From the NCBI GenBank assembly GCA_913041095.1, contig CAJWIB010000207.1, positions 1 to 5,165 of the forward strand: a DNA stretch of 5,165 bases. The letters are read 5' to 3'. The notes below the pieces were generated by a model. The model saw nothing but the letters and a program-made list of their open reading frames with translations, was not told where the DNA came from and searched no databases. The translations under genes were made by a program, and so were the position numbers. Positions 1-5,165 of this stretch are shown piece by piece; position 1 is the first letter of the stretch; every line of letters begins with the position of its first letter. The DNA is from an uncultured Rhodospirillaceae bacterium (GTDB lineage Bacteria; Pseudomonadota; Alphaproteobacteria; Rhodospirillales; UBA2165).

Positions 1-83
1 TCACACCCGATCTCGAAATCGTTGACGCCGGCAGCCTTGCTCGGTTCGAGGGCAAGGGCAAACGGCTAATCCGGGAGGAATAA
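1..83 (+). CDS. C-terminal end of an upstream gene, identity uncertain
   Basis: An open frame enters from the left edge (first full codon at 3) and stops at TAA 81-83, giving 26 visible residues that end in GKGKRLIREE. The stop lies 8 nt before xdhC and the gene is on the same strand, so it is probably the preceding gene of the same operon. The tail faintly recalls the last strand of hydantoinase/dihydropyrimidinase-type amidohydrolases, which often end in a G-x-G-x-x-L-x-R pattern. Such enzymes do occur near Mo-hydroxylase genes, but 26 residues cannot settle this and I make no functional call. It does not look like the usual C-terminus of a Mo-hydroxylase large subunit. Confidence 0.6.
   Translation, partial: TPDLEIVDAGSLARFEGKGKRLIREE
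74..79 (+). promoter_or_regulatory. Ribosome-binding site of xdhC
   Basis: GGAGGA lies 12 nt before the ATG at 92, inside the last codons of the upstream gene. The spacing is somewhat long, but no closer in-frame start or better site is present. It supports the start at 92 and translational coupling to the upstream gene. Confidence 0.6.
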
Positions 84-91
84 ATTATTAG

Positions 92-904
92 ATGCTCTAT
101 GCCGAACTGCAAAGTGAGATCGAAAAGCTGCAAGTGGCCAACACGCCGTTCTGCGTCGCCACGATTGTCGATGGCCGGGGCAGTATTCCTCAAGAGGTTG
201 GCGCCAAGGCTATTTTCACCACCGAAGGCCTGCATGCTGGGACTATCGGCGGTGGTCGGCTGGAAATTAAATGCCGGGACAAGGCTGCCGAATTGCTTGC
301 CGCTAATGTATCCGAGCCGAACTTCTTCGCCCGTTGGAATATCCAGAAAGATGTGAACATGACATGTGGCGGCGAAATAGCGATGTATTTTGAGGTGTTC
401 CGCCCCGAAAGCGAATGGAACATTGTCGTTTTCGGGGCCGGTCATGTATCGCAGAAATTGTGCCGATTTTTAATAGAGCTGGAATGCCGTATCTTGTGTA
501 TCGATACGCGGCAGGAATGGCTCGATAAACTGCCCAAAAGCGAGCGCCTCGAAGCTCATCAAGTCGATCATTTCGAAGATGGCGTCGAACGGATTAATCC
601 AGTTGATACGGTGATCTTAATGACGATGGGACATGCTTCCGACGTTCCGGTGCTGAAAAAAATTCACCAAACCGGTATGTCCTTGCCCTTTGTCGGCATG
701 ATTGGTAGCGACTCCAAGGCCCGTATCGTCCGTAAGGAACTGCAGGAAGACAACCTGCCAGACACGTTTATCGACAGTATTGTCTGTCCGATAGGCGATC
801 CCGAGGTCGGCGACAACACACCGCCGGAAATTGCTGTTAGCGTGGTCTCGCAACTCCTCAGGATGCGGCAATCCTGTCAGGCGGATCAGTCGGAAACAGT
901 ATGA
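92..904 (+). CDS. xdhC: XdhC/CoxI-family molybdenum hydroxylase maturation protein
   Basis: This 270-residue protein has the full two-domain XdhC layout. The N-terminal XdhC/CoxI domain carries GRGSIPQEVGAK (28-39), TIGGGRLE (51-58) and MTCGG (90-94), whose cysteine is conserved in the family. The C-terminal Rossmann domain begins with VVFGAGHVSQ (112-121) and continues through FVGMIGSDSKA (200-210) and CPIGDPEVGDNTPPEIAVS (232-250), a typical family ending. Characterised XdhC proteins bind Mo cofactor, help its sulfuration and deliver it to xanthine-dehydrogenase-type enzymes in the cytoplasm. The gene lies 8 nt after the upstream gene and overlaps mocA by ATGA at 901-904, so it is translationally coupled. 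In this setting with yqeB and yqeC, the client is likely a selenium-dependent Mo hydroxylase; that is inference. Family assignment is firm. Confidence 0.95.
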   Translation: MLYAELQSEIEKLQVANTPFCVATIVDGRGSIPQEVGAKAIFTTEGLHAGTIGGGRLEIKCRDKAAELLAANVSEPNFFARWNIQKDVNMTCGGEIAMYFEVFRPESEWNIVVFGAGHVSQKLCRFLIELECRILCIDTRQEWLDKLPKSERLEAHQVDHFEDGVERINPVDTVILMTMGHASDVPVLKKIHQTGMSLPFVGMIGSDSKARIVRKELQEDNLPDTFIDSIVCPIGDPEVGDNTPPEIAVSVVSQLLRMRQSCQADQSETV

Positions 905-1509
905 GCAGGCAGCCATCCTCAATCGCCGGCATAATTCTTGCTGCCGGTATGTCGACGCGCTTTGGCGGCAATAAATTGCTGGCTGACTATCAAAGGCGGC
1001 CGATCATCCGCTGGGTTGCCGAAGCGGCGCTGGCTTCACAACTGACTCAGATTTTAGTGGTGCTCGGGCACCAAGCAGTGGCGGTCGGTGACGCACTCGC
1101 TGATTTGCCGATCGATACGGTGGTTAACCAGGACTACCAACAGGGACAAAGTACCTCCGTGATCTCCGGGCTCAAAGCGGTCCAGACTAATTATTCGGCG
1201 GCGATGTATTTGATGGGAGACCAACCGCTGATCGAGACGGCAATCATTGATGAGCTGATTACCGCCTATGTCAAATCGGAGCACGATATATGTTACCCGT
1301 CCTTTCAAAACAAACGGCGCAATCCGGTGATATTCGGTGACGTATTTTTCGATGACATTCTGGCTTTGACTGGCGATACCGGTGCACGGGCCATTATAGA
1401 CGCCAATCCTGGTCGGGCTTTGGCTATCGGCTTTAACCATGAGCAATCTTTTCTTGACGTCGATGAGGAGATTGACTTGAATTCCCTCCACTCCACCGGC
1501 ACCAATTGA
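901..1509 (+). CDS. mocA: MobA-like NTP transferase, molybdenum cofactor cytidylyltransferase (MocA type)
   Basis: The 202-residue protein is a single nucleotidyltransferase domain of the MobA/MocA family. The signature loop LAAGMSTRFGGNKLL (13-27) binds the NTP phosphates. QGQSTSV (81-87), MGDQP (105-109, metal-binding aspartate), RRNPVIF (139-145), GDTGAR (158-163) and DVDEEID (186-192) follow in the usual order. Length is normal for the family. MocA transfers CMP from CTP to Mo-molybdopterin, making the MCD cofactor used by xanthine-dehydrogenase-type enzymes. MobA uses GTP instead. The CTP assignment rests on the neighbours (xdhC, yqeB, yqeC) rather than on a residue I can prove decisive. 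The start ATG overlaps the xdhC stop (ATGA). A weak GGA lies a few bases upstream, so coupling probably drives translation. Confidence 0.9.
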   Translation: MSRQPSSIAGIILAAGMSTRFGGNKLLADYQRRPIIRWVAEAALASQLTQILVVLGHQAVAVGDALADLPIDTVVNQDYQQGQSTSVISGLKAVQTNYSAAMYLMGDQPLIETAIIDELITAYVKSEHDICYPSFQNKRRNPVIFGDVFFDDILALTGDTGARAIIDANPGRALAIGFNHEQSFLDVDEEIDLNSLHSTGTN

Positions 1510-1519
1510 GATTGCTGTT

Positions 1520-2329
1520 ATGAACAGGATGCCATTTATCTTAATCCGTGGTGCCGGCGAAATGGCAAGCGCTGTCGCCTGGCGACTGCATCGGGCCAAC
1601 CTAAGCCGTATTTGCATGCTGGAACTTGCTAATCCTCTCGCGGTACGCCGTGCCGTATCTTTTAGCACCGCCCTCGAAACCGGCTCCCATAACGTCGACG
1701 AGGTGGTGGCACGCACCGCTCAGCGGGCCGAAGATATTGAGGCCGCTTGGCAAGATCAAAATATCGCTGTCGTGTTGACCAATGATTGGCAGGGAATCAC
1801 CAGCCTTCACCCCGATGTGCTGGTTGATGCAACATTGGCGAAACGGAACCTCGGCACATCTATCGATCAGGCTTCTCTGGTAATTGCTCTTGGCCCGGGC
1901 TTCGAAGCGGGCACCGACTGCCATCTCGTGATTGAGACCAATCGAGGCCATGATCTTGGCCGCATCATCGATACTGGCAAGGCCGAAGCCAATACTGGCG
2001 TGCCGGGCGGCATCGACGGCTTTACCACTGAGCGGGTTTTGCGGGCGCCAACAACGGGTGCATTTGAAACGGATTTAGATATCGGCATGATGGTCCAAGC
2101 CGGTGATGTCATTGGCGAGGTTGCGGGTCTGCCGGTAACAGCCGAGATTGATGGTGTTCTGCGTGGCCTAATCCGGACCGGCACCGAGGTTGGCGATGGT
2201 CTCAAAATTGGTGATATCGATCCCAGGGGCGAAGCTAGCTACTGCTTTACCATTTCCGATAAAGCGCGGGCTCTTTCAGGATCGGTACTGGAAGGTATAA
2301 TGCGCTCTTTCAATCAGCCGGGGGAATAG
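1520..2329 (+). CDS. yqeB: YqeB/EF2563-family selenium-dependent molybdenum hydroxylase accessory protein
   Basis: The 269-residue protein matches the YqeB/EF2563 family along its whole length. Near the N-terminus, IRGAGEMASAVAWRLHRA (9-26) resembles a Rossmann-like nucleotide-binding start. Family blocks then include ALGPGFEAG (123-131), IETNRGHDLGRII (138-150), NTGVPG (158-163), RVLRAP (172-177), KIGDIDPR (229-236) and ISDKARALSGSVLEGI (245-260). The size fits the stand-alone form; the E. coli protein is longer. The family is linked by phylogenetic profiling to SelD and to Mo hydroxylases that need labile selenium, but its biochemical step is not established. The gene starts 10 nt after mocA with only a weak GAG upstream. 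A second ATG at 1529 is possible but has no better site. Its TAG stop overlaps the likely ribosome-binding site of yqeC. Confidence 0.93.
   Translation: MNRMPFILIRGAGEMASAVAWRLHRANLSRICMLELANPLAVRRAVSFSTALETGSHNVDEVVARTAQRAEDIEAAWQDQNIAVVLTNDWQGITSLHPDVLVDATLAKRNLGTSIDQASLVIALGPGFEAGTDCHLVIETNRGHDLGRIIDTGKAEANTGVPGGIDGFTTERVLRAPTTGAFETDLDIGMMVQAGDVIGEVAGLPVTAEIDGVLRGLIRTGTEVGDGLKIGDIDPRGEASYCFTISDKARALSGSVLEGIMRSFNQPGE
2320..2325 (+). promoter_or_regulatory. Likely ribosome-binding site of yqeC
   Basis: GGGGGA at 2320-2325, followed by AGG at 2328-2330, lies in the last codons and stop of yqeB. From GGGGGA to the ATC at 2334 is 8 nt, and from AGG to the ATT at 2340 is 9 nt. No comparable site precedes the first in-frame ATG at 2409. 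It is the main evidence that translation starts at a rare codon near 2334-2340. Confidence 0.5.
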
Positions 2330-2333
2330 GTCG

Positions 2334-3086
2334 ATCTTAATTGACTGTTTAGGACTGACAACGGTCCGCCTGATTGCTCTCACTGGAGCGGGTGGCAAGA
2401 CCAGTTTAATGTTCGCCCTGGCGCGGGAATTTGTGGCTGCCGGTAAGCGCGTTTTAGTAACCACCACGACTAAAATTGCAACTGATGAAGCTACCGGACC
2501 GTGGCCCTCCTTCAGCGCCACTTCGGCAGCGGATATTATTTCGCAGGCTGGCACTGCGCCGGTGGTCATTGCTTACCACCACGAACAACCCAGTGATCAA
2601 CGGCTGTTTGGATTCGAGCCGACAATCATCGATGAGGTCAAACGCCAGGGTACGTTTGATCGGATTTTGGTTGAAGCGGACGGCTCGGCCCGCCGCCCCC
2701 TGAAAGCACCCGCCACTCATGAACCGGTGGTGCCGGCCACCACTGATGCCGTGATCGCCGTTGCCGGCCTGAACGGGATCGACCAACCCTTAACCAGCGA
2801 GCATCTTTTCCGGCCAGAAATTTGGCAGAGTCTGACGGATGATACCGCTGGCCAACCAATAACCGCTGCGGCAATTGTCCAGGCCTATCAGCATCCGGAC
2901 GGTCTGGCCAAAGGCTGCCCGTCGGGCGCTGCTAAAATTCTGTATCTCAACCAAGCCGATACACCGGAACGCCTCGCAGCAGCCCGTCACATCTTGCAAC
3001 AACTCGCTAGCAATACGGAAAGACAGCCCGACCGCGCGGCCTACGGAACGCTGCTGCCAAGCCCGGAAATTATCGGCCATATTTAG
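2334..3086 (+). CDS. yqeC: YqeC-family P-loop accessory protein with a probable non-canonical start
   Basis: Read from ATC 2334, the protein has 250 residues and matches the YqeC family. LTGAGGKTS (16-24) is the P-loop, VTTTTKI (42-48) follows, then VEADGSARRPLKAPA (113-127) with HEPVVP (129-134), and KILYLNQAD (201-209). YqeC proteins are putative nucleotide-binding factors for selenium-dependent Mo hydroxylases; the reaction is unknown. The first in-frame ATG is at 2409, inside the P-loop region, and would remove GAGGKTS. Between the in-frame stop at 2298-2300 and 2409 there is no in-frame ATG, GTG or TTG. ATC 2334 gives an N-terminus (M)LIDCLGL that fits the family and has GGGGGA 8 nt upstream. 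ATT 2340 is the next choice; CTG 2355 or 2370 are poorer. The exact start is uncertain, but the family assignment is firm. The gene begins about 4 nt after yqeB. Confidence 0.88.
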   Translation: MLIDCLGLTTVRLIALTGAGGKTSLMFALAREFVAAGKRVLVTTTTKIATDEATGPWPSFSATSAADIISQAGTAPVVIAYHHEQPSDQRLFGFEPTIIDEVKRQGTFDRILVEADGSARRPLKAPATHEPVVPATTDAVIAVAGLNGIDQPLTSEHLFRPEIWQSLTDDTAGQPITAAAIVQAYQHPDGLAKGCPSGAAKILYLNQADTPERLAAARHILQQLASNTERQPDRAAYGTLLPSPEIIGHI

Positions 3087-3088
3087 TG

Positions 3089-3115
3089 AAAAAAAATTTA
3101 AGCTTATCAAAACTT
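3089..3115 (-). terminator. Possible intrinsic terminator for the minus-strand gene
   Basis: On the minus strand an AAGTTT/AAGCTT stem (six pairs including one G-U, four-base loop, 3100-3115) is followed by AAA and eight T residues (3089-3096). The U-tract is good, but the stem is short and AT-rich. It sits just past the stop of the minus-strand unknown gene, in the 36-nt convergent gap. No separate hairpin is evident for the plus-strand operon. Confidence 0.35.
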
Positions 3116-3122
3116 ATATCCG

Positions 3123-4105
3123 TTATTTAAATCCCTGGCGCATTTCTGAGCGGATAAACTCAGCATGTTTAATCGGTCCACCAACGCTGCGATTCGGGAA
3201 TCTTTCTTTCCAGGCACTCATCTTGATTGTTAATGTGCATAATATCGCACCAATCGCTGTATGATTGCTTTCCACTAAGATTTTGAAATCGACGAAGCTT
3301 TCTTCGTTGATGTCTTCCCACATTTCATCCGCGCTTTGAGCAAACATTACAAAGCATTCTGCCGCAACAGTATTTAACTGCTTGATCTTTTTGAGCAACT
3401 GCTTGCAATTTGCCACGAGTTCCGTGTCAAAGCGAAGCTGGTCATGGAAAATTATTTCTTTCACCGAGTATTCAAAATCTTGGATGGTAGGTTGAACTTG
3501 ATCCATACATTGCCGGTAGTATGCCACTGACGAATAAATATCATCATAATCTTCAAGAAAAACTGGTACGCCAGACAAATCAGTTCCAAGACGGTTAACC
3601 ATGGTTTGAAGTTTTGAACGCGCCAGTCAACATCCGGATAATGAAATAAAGCAGTGATGTCATTGTAATCTTTAACTTGTTCATCGTCACTGCCGAGTAC
3701 TTCCAAAATCAATCGTTGCGTAAACTGCTTCATATATTCAGCGAGCTCTTCCTGCTTAGTTTGGGATAATTTCAGATGATCGGCATTGTCAATTTCAATA
3801 CCCAGATTGCGGAGTTGAATACGCAAGCAAAATACATCAAAACTGTAGAGCTGTGACATAGTCCTCAGGATATCCATATCGCTAGGATCAACATGCGAGA
3901 ACACTTTATGGAGAGTTTCGAGGGGCATTTGACCGCTGCCTGACTTATCATCATCAAAAATTTCGATGACGGGTTTCAGATCTAAATTCTTGACCATCCG
4001 CATGCGCTTAAGGCCTTTGGTTGTCAGTGGCAAGATCATCAGCGGTAATATGTGGACAGAATCACGATCAATATCGCGTATTTCATCAACAGCAACAATT
4101 GCCAT
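3123..4105 (-). pseudogene. Conserved-looking protein of unknown function, split by a one-base frameshift
   Basis: I do not recognise the family. The gene reads from ATG 4105 to TAA 3123-3125 in two overlapping frames. Frame one runs well up to about HYPDVDWR (residues 155-162). The other frame carries the rest, from about VNRLGTDLSGVPVFLEDYDD to the C-terminus. One extra base in the T4 run at 3612-3615 would join them as DWRVQKLQTMVNRLG and give 327 residues, so 983 nt becomes a whole number of codons. The product looks soluble and mostly helical, with no signal peptide or clear membrane segment. Residues 50-69 (FDDDKSGSG to HKVF) resemble an EF-hand loop with one extra residue. The start at 4105 is chosen because CGAGGGA (4111-4117) lies upstream at ideal spacing and composition changes there. 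The codon pattern in both halves looks intact, so a sequencing error or a very recent mutation is as likely as old decay. Confidence 0.65.
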
Positions 4106-4108
4106 ATC

Positions 4109-4318
4109 AATCCCTCGCTTCGGATGGCCGTTGGCAAGACCGTCCAGAACGGTACGATCCTCTACCACGCTGTATAGTGCGGTCTGGCCTGCATCATCAG
4201 CCAAGGCACTGACGCGTTCGGCATCGTTGAGCACACGCGCACGGGCCTCTTCAGACATTTCATCGACCGCGCGAAGCGTGCCCTTCACCACCTCGGGTTC
4301 GGAAGCATCCCAATTGAT
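4109..4318 (-). pseudogene. Probable gene remnant fused in frame upstream of the unknown gene
   Basis: The frame of the downstream gene stays open upstream to a GTG at 4399. From about INWDASEPEVV (starting 4318) to LDGLANGHPKRG (ending near 4109) it encodes a well-behaved, charged, alphaproteobacterial-looking segment of about 70 residues. GC here is about 60%, against about 43-45% in the downstream gene. The 27 residues before INWD (RHPVSGPLHNPCIPFRCRRKP and neighbours) do not look like a natural N-terminus. I read this as an internal piece of another gene that has lost both ends. I do not recognise the parent. The alternative is that it is the genuine N-terminal domain of the downstream protein. 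Confidence 0.4.
4111..4117 (-). promoter_or_regulatory. Ribosome-binding site deciding the start at 4105
   Basis: On the minus strand CGAGGGA (core GAGGG, 4112-4116) is followed by six bases and then ATG at 4105. This is the best site near any candidate start of this frame. The far upstream GTG at 4399 has no purine-rich sequence before it. Confidence 0.5.
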
Positions 4319-4333
4319 CGGTTTCCGCCTGCA

Positions 4334-4377
4334 CCGAAACGGGATACATGGATTATGGAGAGGGCCCGAAACGGGAT
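4334..4377. repeat. Pair of 12-bp direct repeats, CCGAAACGGGAT
   Basis: CCGAAACGGGAT occurs at 4334-4345 and again at 4366-4377, 32 bp apart start to start. Each copy contains the small inverted repeat CCG-AAA-CGG, which extends to CCCG-AAA-CGGG in the second copy. They lie just upstream of the putative gene remnant. They could be a chance or recombination-derived duplication, or a paired protein-binding site; nothing in the sequence decides this. Confidence 0.45.
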
Positions 4378-4399
4378 GTCGACCCAATGTTTCGTTCAC

Positions 4400-4506
4400 G
4401 AATCAAGATCAAATTATAAGGTTTGTCCTGACGTATGTACGGATTCTATTACGGAACGAGGTTTGGTCCCGGGGGAAGGTAGGGCTGGTTATTGCTATAG
4501 CCTTTC
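4400..4506. other. Non-coding gap after the TRAP permease gene
   Basis: No credible coding sequence lies between the TRAP permease stop and the GTG at 4399. A short imperfect inverted repeat (GGCT at 4483-4486 with AGCC at 4499-4502) and a CCCGGG palindrome near 4468-4473 are present, but neither is followed by a T-run in the direction of the permease gene. I see no tRNA, IS end or clear terminator. Confidence 0.5.
4413..4418 (-). promoter_or_regulatory. Candidate -10 box on the minus strand
   Basis: A perfect TATAAT reads on the minus strand in the non-coding stretch between the TRAP gene and the remnant. The -35 position about 17 nt upstream has only a weak match (CGTACA). It could drive the downstream unknown gene through a leader of roughly 300 nt, but AT-rich spacers often contain such hexamers by chance. 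Confidence 0.2.
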
Positions 4507-5165
4507 TTAATTTAGCATGCTTGGTAGCCAAGTGGCGACCGCGGGAGCTGCGATCAGGAGGGTGAGGACGACCAATTCGATTAGAACAAAGGGCATGGCC
4601 GAGCGTACCACCTGTTCCAAAGACACCTCGAACGGCGCCACTCCTTTCATAACATAGAGCAATAAACCGAAAGGTGGTGTAAGCAAGCTGATCTCCATGA
4701 CGATCAACATCAAAACCATCAGCCAGATCATGTTGATTCCAAGAGTTTCCGCAAGCGGCATGTAGAACGGTAAGGTTAGAAGCAGCATGCTCACCTGATC
4801 CATGAATGCACCCAGAAACAAAAGAACGACCATCATTAAGATCACAGCAATGAGGACACCTAAGTTCATTCCCGTCAGCACTTGCAGCAAACCGTTTGTT
4901 GCGCCAGAAGCAGCCAAAGCTTGGGAAAAGACCATCGAACCCGCGATGATGAACAGGATCATAATGTTGATCTTGGCAGTTTCCATCAGAGATTTCCATA
5001 TCTCGCGCCATGTGAAATCCGCACCTTCAATTCCGGTGATTTTGATTTTGTTTTTAAACAAACGGAACATGTAGCAGACAAAAGTGGCGGCAAGGCACCC
5101 GAGCGCAGCGGCTTCAGTTGGGGCAGCGAGCTTGAAAAAGATACTGCCGACAACAACAACAAAAA
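4507..5165 (-). CDS. dctM: TRAP transporter large permease subunit, DctM type (C-terminal part)
   Basis: The frame enters from the right edge and stops at TAA 4507-4509, giving 218 visible residues. The visible N-terminal piece, GSIFFKLAAPTEAAALG, carries the PTEAAALG motif typical of DctM proteins. Next come a short cytoplasmic stretch and hydrophobic segments: INIMILFIIAGSMVFSQAL, GVLIAVILMMVVLLFLGAF, SMLLLTLPFYMPLAETLG, INMIWLMVLMLIVMEISL and a last one around FVLIELVVLTLLIAAPAV. MEISLLTPPFGLLLYVMKG and the ending ATWLPSML match the family. DctM is the inner-membrane channel subunit of Na+-driven TRAP uptake systems and works with DctQ and a periplasmic DctP. Those partners would lie outside the window, and the substrate cannot be told from this part. 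An internal ATG at 5070 is not the start, because conserved sequence continues upstream of it. The full protein is usually about 430 residues, so roughly half is missing. Confidence 0.93.
   Translation of the reverse strand, partial: FVVVVGSIFFKLAAPTEAAALGCLAATFVCYMFRLFKNKIKITGIEGADFTWREIWKSLMETAKINIMILFIIAGSMVFSQALAASGATNGLLQVLTGMNLGVLIAVILMMVVLLFLGAFMDQVSMLLLTLPFYMPLAETLGINMIWLMVLMLIVMEISLLTPPFGLLLYVMKGVAPFEVSLEQVVRSAMPFVLIELVVLTLLIAAPAVATWLPSMLN

Noticed and set aside
1507..1509. TGA stop of mocA considered as a selenocysteine codon because of the selenium context
   Set aside because: MocA is complete at the normal family length here, yqeB starts 10 nt later, and selenium in this system is a labile cofactor rather than selenocysteine in these proteins.
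1054..1716. Minus-strand open frame of 220 codons over mocA and yqeB
   Set aside because: It lies antisense to two confidently assigned genes and spans their junction; it shows no family motifs.
2341..2352. TTG at 2341 as the start of yqeC
   Set aside because: It is in the wrong frame and meets a TAG stop after three codons (2350-2352); it would need an additional frameshift.
4483..4502. GGCT/AGCC inverted repeat as a terminator for the TRAP permease gene
   Set aside because: The stem is only about four pairs and no T-run follows in the direction of transcription.
3966..4565. Plus-strand open frame of 199 codons across the remnant and the gap
   Set aside because: It runs opposite to better minus-strand coding signals, has serine/arginine-rich low-quality sequence typical of an antisense shadow, and shows no recognisable motif.
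4409..5011. Minus-strand open frame of 200 codons overlapping the TRAP permease
   Set aside because: The permease frame carries clear DctM motifs throughout; this frame is rich in His, Cys and Arg and is a shadow.

Overview
The window looks like part of a proteobacterial chromosome, most likely an alphaproteobacterium. This is inferred from moderate GC, a TRAP transporter large-subunit gene, and the protein style of the Mo-hydroxylase maturation genes. No marker gene fixes the taxonomy. There are no RNA genes, CRISPR arrays, transposases or phage genes.

Positions 1-3086 (+ strand) hold one tight operon. It starts with the last codons of an upstream gene of uncertain identity. Four accessory genes for molybdenum hydroxylases follow: xdhC (92-904), a MobA-like nucleotidyltransferase of the mocA type (901-1509), a YqeB/EF2563-family gene (1520-2329) and a YqeC-family P-loop gene (about 2334-3086). 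Junctions are 8 nt, a 4-nt ATGA overlap, 10 nt and about 4 nt. XdhC handles and protects the sulfurated Mo cofactor, MocA-type enzymes add CMP to molybdopterin, and YqeB and YqeC are families tied by phylogenetic profiling to selenium-dependent Mo hydroxylases. The hydroxylase itself and selD are not in view. The yqeC gene has no in-frame ATG, GTG or TTG that would include its P-loop, so it probably starts at a rare ATC or ATT codon.

Positions 3087-3122 are a short convergent gap with a possible terminator for the opposite strand. Positions 3123-4105 (- strand) hold a conserved-looking gene of unknown function, split by a one-base frameshift in a short homopolymer at 3612-3615. Adding one base gives a continuous 327-residue protein. 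Positions 4106-4399 extend this frame upstream, but GC rises to about 60% there and a good ribosome-binding site sits just before the ATG at 4105. I read the upstream part as a remnant of another gene fused in frame, not a real N-terminus.

Positions 4400-4506 are non-coding. Positions 4507-5165 (- strand) hold the C-terminal part of a TRAP transporter DctM-type permease that runs off the window. The minus-strand genes have no evident functional link to the Mo-hydroxylase operon. The best leads are the yqeC start, the frameshifted unknown gene, and the composition break at about 4106.
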